In this document: piece after piece, positions 1 through 13,624 of the stretch | Position numbering within the stretch: position 1 is the stretch's first letter | Layout of the letters: every line of letters starts with the position of its first letter | Assembly (NCBI GenBank): GCA_022885665.1 | Contig: JAGQDJ010000013.1 | Coordinates: 290,220-354,219 of the forward strand | Direction of reading: 5' to 3' | From: Triops longicaudatus | Lineage: Eukaryota; Arthropoda; Branchiopoda; Notostraca; Triopsidae | DNA length: 64,000 bases | Made by a program: the position numbers and the translations under genes | The notes under the pieces: generated by a model | What the model was told of the DNA's origin: nothing | Seen by the model: the letters and a program-made list of their open reading frames with translations, nothing else | The model's database searches: none

Positions 1-3000
1 AGCCAACAGTCAATTTGTGCGAAGAAGAAAACGTTGTCGCAATGCAAACAATTCATGTAACTAAGGGCACGTCGCATACACTTAGCAGAATACCAAATCC
101 TCTCTTTGAAAATTCTCTACCTTTGTCCCTCTTTTACCTCAAGCAACCTTATCTAGAATGCACGTCTACATTCCCAGTGGTTTATTTTATTTCAGTGGTT
201 ATTCCTGAGCAAATACGACGATCTTCATTTCTTAACGCTCTTACGAACATGCTTTCAGCCTTTCTCTATAAACAAGATGTTCGAAATTGCTTAATACATT
301 ATGAAATCCTACTGTAACTCCTAGGCTAACACACAATTCCTATTACATCACTAGCGAAATCTTCTCTAAAAGCGCAGGGCAATCATGAACATGAATTTGA
401 AAGTAAAGCAAAAAAAAAAAAAAAAAATAAATAAATAAATAAAAATAAAAAAAATAAACAAAAATGCAAAAAGTCGTGAAAAAAAGAAAGGATAATGAAC
501 AGAAATCACATAAGATACTAAGATAAATCTGACTTACCATTGCCTTAAGTCATGTGCCATGTAGGCTACCTTGTTTGATGTGGGTAATATTGTTAATTTT
601 TTTTCGTTTTTAGCTTCACAAAGTTTTGTACAAAAATCAATTTTACATAAAAAACAGTATAACCGTACTTAAATAGTGTAATTAAAAAATGTTTCGCTAA
701 AGACCTAAATAACAACTTTTAGGTACGATTTAAATAATAAGCATTTTTCAGCTAATCCTTGGGCAAAAACTTAAGCTATAACTATTCCTAATTACGATTT
801 GTCTTAATTTTCCCAACATATTTATTTGATATTTTATTCTTTCGTAGAACAAAAATGATTCAAATTTACCATTAATGTAAAAAAAAATAATGTTGGTAAT
901 GCACTATATGTGATGGTATATAGTACATTACTAATTATATAGTTTTTGTGTATCAAATATGAATGTTACTATTTTGATTAAGCAGATTTTCTGTGAGGAG
1001 AGAGCCAAGTTAACATTGTGCTTTGGGCAAATATGGGATAAACAGCACAAAAAATATAGTTTATATTTTAATTTTAATTATACATAATTTTAATTAGCGT
1101 TTACTCCTAGCCTCCATTTTCTCGTGGCATATAATGGATCAGTAGATACCCACAATCCTTGCAATATACTGAATGCTAATTGCGGACTATAGCTTAGTTT
1201 CTACAAAATGTGAGCAAAAAATCGTTGCTAACAAAAATTATTGCATGCTTCCTTTGCACTCGAACGCAATATCACATAACAGTAGCAAAGTCCTACATCT
1301 GAAAAAGTTGTCTAAACAAACCTAGTAAGGCGGTGAGAAGAGAAATTACAGAGAAAAAAAAAAACACGTCAAAATGAAATTAACGCTCATTCGCTATTTG
1401 TGTAGGGCCAATTGAATAGCCCTGCACATACATGCAAACTGAACCTATGCATGGGCCATCATGGTCTAAATTTTGTAACGCGTAGAGGAGAATGGTGAAT
1501 TCCCCGATTGTCAAGAGTCGCCTTTTCGGAAAAACGGGGTTTACTGAAGTGGTAAACATGGCATGCAAACCTAACTTTCATTTCATTTTCTTTTCGTGTT
1601 CCCTCATGTAGGACCGGGCTCCAAAAGCTCTAAAAATGCCATGAAGAGAAAAAAAAAATATTTTCAGCAGCATCCAAGCCCCCAAATACAGGCTTGATTG
1701 AATCACTCGTTCTTTTCGCAGCTCATTTCTACCACAGTTCAGCAATCTGAGAAAACTTCTGGCTCACACATCATATAACACCACTGTAGTGTATTATATG
1801 TACCACACAACAATAATTTGGCAGCCACATAGGCTTTCAAACGAAAGTTCTCATAGTGGAAGAAAGGTTCCACGAGACAGGAAAAAAAGACGACAACGAG
1901 TTTATCACTTTCGTCGTCTAATACTTGTGTCGAAGTACATGACATTCGTTGTATACTACATCCGAATAATCAAGAAAAAGGCCCGGCTCTCAAGCTGAAG
2001 CAAATACTCGCATTATGTTGCAAATGCTTTCTAGTGGAACCAGCATTGGGCGGGGCGTTTTCCTTCAACTAAGTGTTGCTTTTCTGTGGGATTGCTAACT
2101 GCTCCATAAACGTAACTTCCCTCTTTTTCTCGGGAAAAGCATAACAATATACTATGTAAGACCTAATCCTAAACCCAAGTCGTACAGCAACAACAGAGCA
2201 TTTGAAAAGCGAACGCACGAATTTGCCATAAAAACCTACATATTGGCAAACGAAGAGCTCTCCCCCAAAGATGGGCGTGGACGCTTAGGCGTAAGACGAT
2301 GAGAGAGAGAAAGAGAACGCCCGAGATAGAAATGGAAATCCTGGGAAAGTGTAAATGTTCGGATTTGGCAGCTCTTAAGACTTGCCACCACATTCTTTAT
2401 GGGAAACGCATTTAAATAAAAGGCCAAGGCAAAAGGGCTACTCCCCGCACCCCCACAAAATGGATGTCTCACCAGGTTTCAGACCTACCAAGTCTTATCG
2501 TTCACAAAACTCCCCCAGCTACAGATATGAGAAAGCACACGCGCTGGCGGAAGGTAACAACGATGGACTACTAATTGCTGTTCCCTGGTGTAATAACTAC
2601 GAAGATGGGTTCCCTCCCCTTTCTCCACAACGCGAGAGCAGGTTATGTGGCCAGTACTCTTAACACAGGTTCAGGTTTCCATTCCGGTTACCGCCCACTC
2701 ATTCATAATGCAAAGTTACACCTGAACTCGGTTAACAGTTATTACCCAATAGAGAAACTTCAGGACCAAGCAACGTAGTCTCACAGAAGTATGCGTAATA
2801 AAAGTAAAACAAGCTAACACAACCACGTGAAATTCGAAACTAGGCACTTTGGGAGAAGTGGTCAAAGGAAAATGAGGGTAGTAAATATAAAAAAGCGTAA
2901 CTGATGAAGAGCAGTGATTTTAGGTCTGTAAAAAAGTAAAGCATCGCAAAGTAAGTCTGCGAAAAGAGACTATGGCGAGGTAACTGTGTGAAGAATATTT

Positions 3001-3334
3001 TAATTAATATGGCGAACTCGGTTCAATTGTAACACCCTGCGAATTTTCAGTTTTAACTCAGTGCATGATCACAACTATCAGCCGATATATACAGTCAACA
3101 ATTAGTTGCGAATGTATCTCAGCCCTCGGTTTTGCTATTGTTTACTTGATATAAATGAGGAAACTAGCATTAAAATTAGTCTGTGATGCCCCCGACTGTG
3201 GAGAATTTGGTAAGAGGAGAGGACAGAGGACCCTGCGTTGTGATTGGGGTAGGTTTAAGGGTAGGATGGGTTGGTTTCTTGTGGTAGAGATGTACGAGGG
3301 GTATCTTAAGACTCAGAGGTATATGAGATTACTA
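1..3334. other. intergenic, no gene seen
   Basis: Apart from the A-rich tract at 411-465 I see only AT-rich sequence with short chance frames (longest about 100 codons, no domain). A GA run lies at about 2,300-2,316 and a CACCTG E-box near 2,729. Confidence 0.6.
411..465 (+). repeat. A-rich / (AAAT)n simple repeat
   Basis: A long A run followed by several AAAT units. It could be the tail of an old retroposed copy, but nothing recognisable precedes it. Confidence 0.8.
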
Positions 3335-3460
3335 CGAGGAGTCAACGAGAATACTACGCTGAGTCTAGAAGAATACTAGTCTATTACTAGAAGGATACTA
3401 CTCTTCTATGAGAACATTACTACTCTTAGTCTTCTAGAATACTACTCTATTTTACAATAG
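3335..3460 (+). repeat. degenerate tandem repeat of GAATACTACTCT-type units
   Basis: Variants of AGAATACTACTCT and CTTCTAGAATACTA recur about five to six times with changing spacing. It reads as a decayed minisatellite. Confidence 0.5.
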
Positions 3461-3757
3461 GAATGACGAGCTTATATACACAAGTGAAAGGACACTATAC
3501 CGGATAGAAAATTAGTAACGTTAGGAGAAATCAACTAAAATAAGCGGAGAAAGCATACAACTTTCAGAGTGAAGGGCAATACAAAGGGGGAAGGATTAGA
3601 AAATAAGAAAATAGATACATCTCAACAATGCACAACAAGGAATTTCACACACCGACAGTGGTGTCTGTTAGCTTGTTACTTGTTAATTAAGTTAACTTGA
3701 ACCCATGACTATTGTTCATATTTTGCTTCCTTGTGACGCTCGATTGTCACCCTATGA

Positions 3758-4568
3758 CAGTGCTTCTCAATACTTCTAGCCCATTACCCAAAATCAATTC
3801 ACAGGAACATTCTTTACCCACTACAAATATTTTCGAAATGAAAACAAAAATTGAAATTCACGACTATTGTGTGCCTAACTTTTTTGTGAAACGAATCTTT
3901 GGATAATTTGACTTGAAGCTTCATATAAGTGGTTTTAAGCAATTTTCGTAACGAGAACAAAATTCGATTTTTTAACCAATGAAAATTAACAGCTTGTGAA
4001 AATTGTCCAAATTTCCTAGGTAATTATTCCAAATCAACTGACAGATATGGCTTACGGTTTGTTCAAGACATTTATTAACACATTACATGTTTTTTTCAAG
4101 AAGTTATTTTAAAATTATTTTGAGGCATACTTGAAACTAGTTTTTGAAAAGGCTTTCTGTAAAATGGAAATCTTACACTCCTTTTGTGAATGTACTAAGA
4201 AAGCTTTGTAAAATATAGTGGCGGTGTGCTGTAAGCGTCACGATACGTAACTTCACTGTCAGAAATTGTTGGTGAAATGTTGAGCAGTTTTGGTGAAAGA
4301 GACAGAGCTGTTTAATGCGTAATTTCTCTATATCTCGTTTAGGTAACAGGTAGCCTTGAAGCGGAAATAGCGCAAATACTAACGCAACTAAATTGGTATA
4401 GGTAGAATAAGTATTATTTCAGCACTTGAGTTCTTTCCGACAAAAATCTTCCCACGAGAAAATCTAAAAAAAATCTTAATTTCAAATTTTTTTCATATGG
4501 GTCCCATTACCCAAATCCAAACGGCTTTTACCCAATTTGGCTAATTTACCCACTATTGAGAAGCACCG
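3758..4568. mobile_element. 811-bp non-autonomous hAT-type transposon
   Basis: The left end reads CAGTGCTTCTCAATA. The right end, at 4554-4568, is its reverse complement with one mismatch in 15. CAGTG-TTCTCAA is a classic hAT terminus. Flanking octamers at 3750-3757 (ccctatga) and 4569-4576 (ctttatga) match at 6 of 8, consistent with a decayed 8-bp target duplication. The interior has only short frames and no transposase motif. Its right end is related to the fragment at 54470-54546. Confidence 0.8.
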
Positions 4569-4576
4569 CTTTATGA

Positions 4577-6523
4577 TTTCCGTGAGAATAACCCTTGATT
4601 ATGTCAGAGACATATCTTTTTTCATAAAGTTGTATTTTATGCAAAAGCGTGAGCGAAATCTCTTGACCATCTTTTATTGAATGATTCTGATAGTCAATAA
4701 AAAAGGCTTGATAACTAACATTAAAACAGTATATCTTTACTTCAGTTAAAAGAGAGTCACGCCTTGACTGAACATATTAGTGGCAGTTTAAAGGTACACT
4801 TCCATTGCTCTAGAAATCTTCTGGTTTGTGCTGGTTAGCATGGCTTTCGCCAACAATTATTGGCGACTGTTGCATCAAACTAGATGAGGTACGACTATTA
4901 TTGCATCCAATTAGCAAAAAGGACTAATATTCTAAGTCGCCGATGTGACTACTGATAATGAATGCGGGTTATGTAAATTAATCTAGATTAAATGGAAGAT
5001 TAGAAAGAAAAAGGTACGTCAAACCAGAACAAGCTTCCTCACATGGTCTGGATTATTTCGTTCTGTCATCAAATTCAAAATTAGAACCCACTCTAAACAA
5101 TTTCATTAATTTGTAAGATCACCTTATTCCCTATAAACATAAAAAAGTCCCTAACGTTAAAAACTATGTAATCATTAATGTTGTAGATCCGTTACTCTTC
5201 TTAAATATGAAATGAAGTCAGTAACATTGCACCGATTGTGTCCCGAAAGGGAAAATGGAGTTTCGTTTTATATTTTCGGTTTTTATACGGCTTTTTTGTA
5301 GTTCTCGCTGTCTTAGATGCCAATGCTCCCATTATTTGAGTCATAAACAGCCGTTACAGCCTGCAAGTGGATACATATATACATCATATGTTGTCGTGAG
5401 AAAAGGGGGAAGGCCAATATTGATTCAAGTACCGATAATCCATGCGGCAAGATAAGTTGAATGGCATGCTGCTGTCGAGGCCAGCTACTGCTCGTTTACA
5501 TAGCTGTTATGCATTTCTTCATTTATAACTTAGTACGGACAGCAACTAGTCCAGCTAGGTCGGAAATGTGTACTTTTTGCCCCTCTACGCACCCTTGTGC
5601 GTGCGCTCGTTTCAACATCCGAAGTCATCCACAACGGTAAAAACGTTTCCCTTAGTCCACAAGCCAAAAGGAATTCCATTCATTATTTCGCTCAATATAG
5701 ACATAGTAAATACGGATACATTAAATATAAAACATGTGTGTACATGTTCGATTACTGAAGTAAAGTTTTGGTAGGATTTTTGAATGTCCTAATGACAATG
5801 GTCTCAGTAGTGTACACAGCAAAAACTGCGTATAACTGGCTCTTGTTTTTCTGTTCCTTTAGATGGGGTGTGGATATACAAGTAAACGGTGTTTATGTGA
5901 AGTGCACGTACCTGGCGAGGGTTGAGAAGAGGAAAATTAACAAGATGCCCATTGTTAGCGTACCAAAATTTCCAGGAAAGCTTATTGGTATATCTCCGGT
6001 TAATACATAATATCTCCTTATTTTATTTGGGCCTGAACTTGTGGCAATTCACCAAGAGGGCACCAAAAGAATGATCCCATCTACAGATGAAGTATGTAAT
6101 ACGTAAGTATACTATATAACAAAAGCCTGGGAGAGTTCGCAGGTGAATGCCCAATAAAGGTTGCAGTAAGTACTGTACTCGCCCCGTTCACGTTAACGAA
6201 AACCCATAAAGTTGGCTCTTGGTCCATTGTCCATCCCCCTGTTCACCTGTCTAGCAACGCGTGTGGAGATCTCTTCACAAATTTCAAAAACAAACCACAC
6301 GAACGTCACTAGCCCTACTGCCCGCCAACATTACGCAACTCATACCAATCATACAGCATAATCATGTTCTCACGAGACTCCAATCTACGCAACAATGCCC
6401 TTTGTCCTTTAATTCGTCTGTCTTCTGTTCAGTTTCGATGTTCTTCAATTCACAAGCCCATTCGACTACCTTGAAATTATTTTAGATATCGTCAGTAAGT
6501 CAACACAATTCTGGAACTCAGCG
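4577..6523. other. intergenic, no gene seen
   Basis: AT-rich sequence with frames no longer than 80 codons. E-box type sites CAGGTG near 6,139 and CACCTG near 6,246. Nothing else supported. Confidence 0.6.
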
Positions 6524-6531
6524 AATTCAAC

Positions 6532-6665
6532 CAGTGCCGTAGTCAGGATTTTGGTTCGGAGGGGTTTGGGGGAGTTCCGAGGAAGGGGGATGATATGATT
6601 TTATTTGGCATTCGCCTAATATTCACCATTGTGAAATAATAATTTAGGGGACGGGGACAGGGATG
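6532..6665 (+). mobile_element. truncated hAT MITE of the GGCCGTA family
   Basis: The left end CAGTGCCGTAGTCAGGATTT matches the left end of the element at 41557. The interior keeps the family layout: a G-rich run, a CCATT-TAA segment and a second G-rich run. The right inverted end is missing, and no second copy of the flanking octamer is seen, so it is truncated or rearranged. The right boundary is approximate. Confidence 0.5.
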
Positions 6666-6699
6666 AAGATTGAATGCAGTAAGAAAATGTTCACCACTA

Positions 6700-7691
6700 G
6701 CGAGTAAAAGTAGAGGGATTTTCTTTACCGTATTTACCGCGATATTTTGAGCCCTTTGCGGTGGCGGTAAAAAAAGACGAGAGGTGTTCAGTATAATGCA
6801 CCTCATATTTTTCATACTTCCTAGGGGTACTTTAAAAAGTGACGTTTCTGGTTGCTTTACGCTTCTTTTTGCAAGAACAATCTTCTTACGACGCTCTATT
6901 AATAGACATTTCTACACGTAAGCAAATTAATGAAGCCATATTATCCAGTCCACAATGCACTAACGCACTTCAACAATTAAAATCAATAAGACAACCGAAG
7001 ACGACAATGCATCCCAGGTCCGATGTCGGTTGTCTCTTAAACCAACCAACAAACAACTAAACTTCAGCGTAAGCCTTGCTTCTAAAAACCGAAAGGCTGG
7101 TGGATAAGAAATAAATCTTTATTGAAAATTGAAGGCCTTAGTGGCCAATAGTACAAAAAGAACGCACACACACACACAAAAAAAAAATCTTCCGAAATAT
7201 CCGAATAACGAGTTTATTGGCTAAGGAGTATCCTTTGAACATGCCTCGAAGCTTATTAAAGCGTAACTCACACATATCAAACATTATTAGACGCTTTTTA
7301 AGAAAAAAATTCTTCCGTCTGTAGTACGCATTTTTGGGTGCTAATTGTCGCATATTCTTACGTTCGCGAGCAACAGTAAGACAAGGTCTAATATACGTAT
7401 ATTTCTTGGAACATGAGCACCTGGGTGGTTCACCGAACGTAGCACAAGTACGATAAAAAAGATAAGACGCTCAAAACTCATTAAAAAGACACGAATACGT
7501 TTGTACCACAACAGTGAATCTGCAGTGACGCCAAATTTACCCAGTTTACCACTACCGCGCGATACTTTCAAGTACTTGCGGTGATGCGGCAATTGCGGCA
7601 CTTTACAATTTTGAGCGATAGGGTAAACCAGTAAAAATATCTACCGCGGTAATTACCGCGGTAGAAAAAACATCGCGATAATTCAACCCTG
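6700..7691. repeat. two related GCGGTA-rich repeats with a 24-bp perfect palindrome
   Basis: Two similar tail segments lie about 930 bp apart in the same orientation: TTACCGCGATATTTTGAGCCC near 6,735-6,755 and TCGCGATAATTCAACCCTG ending at 7691. The second follows a perfect 24-bp palindrome at 7641-7664 (half-site CTACCGCGGTAA). The terminal CAACCCTG, read in reverse, begins CAGGGTTG, which is hAT-like, but I could not find a matching left end or target duplication. Between them are A- and CA-rich tracts at 7165-7190 and unrecognised sequence. Confidence 0.45.
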
Positions 7692-8778
7692 GGAGGAAAA
7701 GCCGCTTATCCTCCTGGCTACGGCCATTAGTCAACAATAATTTGCAAAGAAGGGCGAATGAACTTAAAATAGCTTCCCGCCTCACCCTTTACTCTCAACA
7801 ATGAAAGCATCATGAGTTGGTCTCACCTTCCCCGACTTCTAAATGAACTGAGCTAATCGTTACAACCATTGAAAGCTACCTATACTCTAACAAGTTTATC
7901 GTCACAGGGGTGACATAAGTTGGAATTTCGTAGTTGCTATGTAGTTCTCATGGAGCAAATTGCTGCCCTGAAGATGTACTGCTCTCCCGAAGTTTTCCCT
8001 CGAACAAATACACAGTTTCTGTAGTGCGATATAGGGTCATCATCGAAAACTCTACTACACACCATGGGGTGAAGGGCGAAAGAGCTGCAGAGATACAAGA
8101 AGCAAAATGTTTTTTTTTTAAACACATATTACGACTCCGCAAAGGCACCGTGTGGAAGAACATCAAACGATAAGCCACAGGCTCATTAAGACTCTCCTTG
8201 GCATGATATGCATGACCTTGCAAGACAACTCTACCCGACGAGAAGGAAATCACCCCTCCATTCCATCTTACGTTGCCTATCACGCTAACAATTCCTTTTG
8301 CAACAATTTCATAACCGATTCCCATGACTCCTGCTTTCTTTACCCAACACATTAATACCCTGTTGTTTTCTAGCGAGGAAAAGTTATGGTAATACTCCCT
8401 GGAACGGCACAAAGTTGCAGACGAAATTTAATTTCCAACAAGAGCCAAGGCTATTACCATTTTCCCACAGTGTTTTCAAGCCTTGTTTCATAACCTTTTT
8501 GGCCGTCATTTCCTGTACCGATATTTTGCACAAGCTATGTGATTTGGAACAACAACTTTACTGGTTCACTACAGAGACTTTAGATTTTATTCACGCAGTC
8601 CCATTCAAACCGCTCAAACGCTGGGTCGCCAGCATTTCCTGTCAACTAAGAGCAACAGATAGAACCATAGGAGTATGGGAAAAGAGATTAATTTTAGAAG
8701 ACAACTTACATTTCTTTCAAAGCGATCACAAATCTCCGGGTTTTGTTTGCTTTTCTTGTAAATGAGTACTTTTGACTT

Positions 8779-8829
8779 GGAAGTGAGCTAGCAAAGCACA
8801 GAGACTTGTGATATTCTCAGCTCACTTCC
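8779..8829 (+). repeat. hairpin with 11-bp perfect stem
   Basis: GGAAGTGAGCT at 8779-8789 and its exact reverse complement at 8819-8829 enclose 29 bases. No function is recognised. Confidence 0.4.
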
Positions 8830-9051
8830 GGCCATTGTTCGAAATCTCGGTTTGCGACAAGGGTGGTGGGCTTATAAACACGTCAATCTAAATAGATGCT
8901 TAGGTAACAAAAGTCACTGCTTCAATGAGACGATTTATCTAAAATACGGTAAGCTCCCCATTCCCTTCGTCCGAAATTACAATTAAAATTATATTATTTT
9001 GGAAATTTTTTATAAATCAATAAGAATAATCTTTTTGAGAACACGGAACGC

Positions 9052-9175
9052 ATCCATGTAAAACATGGTTCGTTTTACGTAGTAGATCAGTTCCTAAAAA
9101 CATCCCGCGTAATACGAACCATGTAAACAAGCCAGTGAAATCTCGCTATAACCTAGAATCAATCGCTATCCAATT
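9052..9175. repeat. inverted repeat next to a pogo/Tigger-like end
   Basis: CATGGTTCGTTTTACG at 9064-9079 pairs with 9108-9123 (15 of 16 complementary, 28-base loop). An overlapping short palindrome, CCATG-TAAAA-CATGG, lies at 9054-9068. From 9133 the sequence CAGTGAAATCTCGCTATAAC resembles pogo/Tigger termini of the CAGTGGAACCTCGNTATAACGAACC type. Together this looks like remains of a Tc1/mariner-superfamily element. Confidence 0.4.
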
Positions 9176-12100
9176 ATCTAATTTTGACCGCCTAGTTTAT
9201 TGATGTTCAACCAGTTATAAGAAGAATGTTGTGTAGTACAAGTCCAAACCTGGCAAAATTAAAAAAAATCTAGTACTGTCTATTACGTAAGCTGCTGTCT
9301 ATCACAATTGAATATAACGGACACATTTTTCGTCCCCCTGCTTGTAAGGTATTGTGAGATTTTACCGTAATAAAGCTAGACCACAAATTTAATACTAGTA
9401 GAGTCTATTTCTGCTTTCTAGTAGAGGTTTCGAAATTCTATGGCTTCTTTTTTGTGGCGCTGTAGTGAATCTCTTGCATGATCTGAGTAAAGGAGAAGTT
9501 AATGAAGGCTGTCAAGCCTTTCTCAGTGAAGGGTTAGGTATTGACCATCATGCGATGGAGAGCTGCTGTAGCCAACTTTTGACCTTCTGGGTGCGGGTTT
9601 TTGCTGTCCTCGATCAAGCCAAAGACAGTCAACGTAACGTGGCGGAGACACGGAGCATTGATTACCGAACCAAATCTAAAAGTCTGTACGGGGGAGACTG
9701 ATGGAATTGGTCATCGCGTGCTGAGAAAGCAAGCAAGCGAGCATCAGATTGGGACAACCCTCCCACTCTCCTCCTACCCTTAACCCCCTCACATAAGAAG
9801 GATTTGCTATACTGAAAGGAATCACACTACACTAATGATCATGCATTCGTATTGCACAGAAAAGGGGGCAAGGCCCTCTCGGAATATAAAAAAATAAAAT
9901 AGGAAGTTCACTGCCAAGAGGGCTGGACCGAACGAAAAACGCAGAGGAGGGGTGAGCATAGGCTTTTTATTAACAAAGCAAAGAAAGAACGGATCATGTA
10001 TCACGTCACGGGAGATTGAACCCTAATCCTTCAAGCATAATATATGTATTTGCAATTCTTCCACGAATTCCTTTTATTTTACCGTTTTTTTTTTATTGTT
10101 GTTTCTGTATTCGTCACCATCAGCTTGTTCTATGAATATAACTATAAAAAATCTAGGAACTTGGTAAAAAAAATAGTTTATTTTGTTTTAATTTGTGAAT
10201 TAAATATTTTCTTCCGGGAAGTTAGGGAACACGAAATTCTGTAAAGTGAACAAATGAGCAGTTCCAGCTTACAAAGTGCAATACTAGCCAATTCAGAGCG
10301 GACGGAAAACCTATCGCAAAAGACGTGTCGAGTTACGGCTTAGTTCCGAACGCACGAAAAGCCCCTGTTGCCTCTGAAAGAAGCACTATCAGTGCCGATA
10401 CCAAGGTGGCTCTTTAAGGCAGTTTAGAGTCACTTGTAACGCTGCAAGTTTGCGTTTATTTCTAGACAGGTTTCTAGATTCAAGCCATGTTAGAAGAAAC
10501 AACACGTGAAGTTATTTGAGTTTAATTTATGAAACATCGTGAGTATAACTGATTGCCTTGAGTAAATTTTGGATATTTTTCCCCTACACAGTTACACGTA
10601 ACTTACATCAGTTTATTTTTTACATAGAAATAACTAAGAAAAGAGCGTTGAAATTTTTCACTTTTAGATTTTATTTTACTTTTAAAAATGGTTTGATAAT
10701 TTCTTTACTTATATCCATTTTATTTTTACTTTTTTGCCTTCAGGAGTTCAGTTTGTCGTTTATTGCTCAGGGCTTACATATCGAAAAGCTCTAATTGGCT
10801 GCTTTCACCGCTAATGTACCATTTTTCCACGCTCATCGCTTATGTAAAAGCATTCTGTCACTTCAACGAGGTGCAAAGCATTCGAAAATATATGTGTCAC
10901 GCACCAACGTGTCCTATGTATTTTAAATTATTTAAGTAACTCTCAGAAAGAACTCAAAACGGAAATCGACCCATTTGCGATGAATACTGCAAAAAATCTG
11001 GAAACGGTGAACTAGCAATGTTACCGGTAAAAAAATTTGTAAAAATAGAACGAGTGTTCTGGAAATGAATCTCCGTGGCAGGGGGACATAAAAAGGGAAA
11101 ATATCGCTATACAAATGCCACTTTAATCCAGAGAATAAAGAAGAGACGCCTTGTTGAGGAACAATAGAAATAAAACTGAAAAATGTGTTCAGCGAGTCAA
11201 TCATGAGTAATGCACACGCCATGAAGTGTAATCACAACGTACCTTCGACCCCTTTTACCTTTTATGGCTAGGAAGGAAGGAAACCCACTTTTTCGCACTT
11301 ATTGTTTACAGAAAACGCACTCAATAAATCATACAACTTTACCAGTACACCCTCCCTTAGGCGTCAAGCTAGAGAGTGCGGAACAAGTTGAGAAAATAAA
11401 AAAGAAACACAGCTGAAAAGCATTTGCCTGAACGTTGATGGAGTACTGGCTTGGTTGAGAACGTTTTTGGCAACAGGTTTGTTGCCCCCCCATTGCTCCC
11501 TCCTTGTCCTCACTTCGCTTTTTTTTCTGTGACGGCTCGACGGAATATCGAAGATATCGAGCAACATTCAATGTCCAGCCAACCGTGCAACGTCACATGA
11601 TACGTTCTCAGGTTGTGACCAAACCACTGGATCATTTGTTATAGAAAGTAGGCGAAGCGTTTCATGATCCGTCCTCCCAAAACCTACGATAATGTTAAGC
11701 AAGAAAAATCAAGAAAATGTAAATAATTGGGTGTGTGTGACTCTGGAGTTCCACGGGGTGAAATGTAATCATTACCTTTTCCCGGTAGACGAATCCTCGG
11801 ACGCATTTCTGCAGCTCAAGCCTACGGTAAAAATTTTATCTCATTCCAGAATACCTGTTGCAAATGCAGCTAATGGTGGATAACGTACCCTTTTCTCCTT
11901 TGCCATTCTATGCCTGCTCTGGCTTTTCAAAAGCATTATTTTGTTTCATTCGCCACCGCAACAATCTGTAGAGTTTGGTAGTACTCTTTATAATGCATTT
12001 ATGTCGGAAAACAACCGAGGGAGCTTTAGTAGTAACAGAATTTACTGGTATTTACTAGAATTTACTGATGCTAAGAAATGCAGCAAAAAATCTCTATGGA

Positions 12101-12594
12101 AAATTTGTGTATGTCGTGACTGAGGGCTTCATTGTAGACGAGACAGTGCAATAATTTGAAAAATTCGCCTTCCATTCGCAAAAGAAAAAGAAACAGCGAT
12201 AGTATGATTCCTAAGTCCTGGGCAAATTCGTCGTTAAGCGAATGAGTTCGCAGAGAAGCAACTTTTCAATTCTATTTCGCCCCTGACAGAAAGGATATTT
12301 TAACTTCGATATGCATCGTGATGCACGGATTTTGCAGCTCGATTTCTGCTTGGGCCTGCTCCGCATTCAACAAAATGGTGACTTATATAAATGTAACAAG
12401 CGCAAATATTCTTCTACACTGCAATATCACGTATAGTACATACATGTCTTTAGCGCCGCATAAGCTCGGTGTGTTATTTTTCAGGATTATGTCGGAAATC
12501 GTAATAATGTTCGTTAATAAACATGTAGCTATAGTGAGAAAAAGACGCGATATAAATTAACTAAAGAATGTCTACGATATAAAAAAGGATATTG

Positions 12595-12682
12595 CATTCA
12601 AACTTTAAAAGACAGAATATAGTTTTATATGCGCAATGTAAAAAAATGTATCCAAACCTTAAAAGAAAGAATATAAAACTTT
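12595..12682 (+). repeat. diverged tandem duplication (~53-bp period)
   Basis: The segment around CAAACTTTAAAAGACAGAAT recurs as CAAACCTTAAAAGAAAGAAT about 53 bases later. Confidence 0.5.
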
Positions 12683-13624
12683 CTAAACCCCACTGAAAAA
12701 TCATTTCGAGTAAATGAGAGCATTATTACATTACTGCATTATTGGCACCCTCTTCCAGTTTGTCAACATTCTCCTATTAATGCATCAATTGCTCTGATAT
12801 ACGCGAAATGATTCTTCAACATGGTGCAGATAGTTTTTTTGTGACAAAAAATTCAAGTGTCACAGTTTCTAAAATACTATAACGGCTTTCATTCAAACTT
12901 TCATAATAACGACACCTGTGAACGTTCAGTAATTCTTGTATTTTTTTTTATTCCGGGGCTTCCTAGGTAATCAGAATTTTCCTAGCCCGTGCCCAAGGTG
13001 CACATGTCTATAATTGCTTTACATGTCCCATATCGCTATTTATAGTTTAATAGCTTCGTACTTGCAATTCAATCGGCGGTTATCAACTATGCTTCCGGAA
13101 ATGACTGTATGTGTTCTCTCTATTTACAGCAAAGGTATCCATGAATGCTTCTAAAAATTCTCTGTAAACAAAACATACGGATATTTAGATAAATATCCGT
13201 TTATTTTCTTTACAGATAATTTTTTTCGATAAGATCCATAATCTTCCGGTTAAATAAGAGGACTTTTCCTGTTGATAAACTATTGGCAGCAATTAAATGC
13301 AGAAGATATTGGTTAAGATTGCCTTTCTACAACGAATTGTTGGCTTTTTATGCGAAATCAAAAGCTGCCTAAATGTGCACTAATAGAGTTCAATGTTTTT
13401 AATGAACTACGAGTATACTGAAGAGTTGTTTCTGTCCTCCAAGAGAAATCGTCATAGTCGGTCATTTTGCTTCCTTTTTTTGTATAATTCGTTTAGGACC
13501 ATGGAACACGCACCCCGTATAGTAGAATAGCATGGGAATTTGTCAGACGTCATACTATAGAAAAACTGTTCGCAAGTTAAAAAAAAAATCGACAAAAGTG
13601 TTGCTATTAGAGATGTCTCAAAGG

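Larger units (their letters stand above)
7692..13600. other. intergenic, no gene seen
   Basis: Contains the hairpins and the pogo-like end listed separately, and otherwise AT-rich sequence. The longest frame, minus strand 7948-8412 (154 codons), has no recognisable domain and overlaps other frames of similar size on the opposite strand. Confidence 0.6.

Noticed and set aside
411..440. Long A run as a processed-pseudogene or retrotransposon tail
   Set aside because: No recognisable gene or retroelement precedes it and no target duplication is clear; kept only as a simple repeat.
7948..8412. 154-codon minus-strand open frame
   Set aside because: No recognisable domain or conserved pattern, overlaps other frames of similar size on both strands, no splice or promoter context.
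10011..10030. GGGTTCAAT-like sequence on the minus strand as a possible tRNA T-arm
   Set aside because: No acceptor, D or anticodon arms could be placed around it. No other convincing tRNA was seen in the window.
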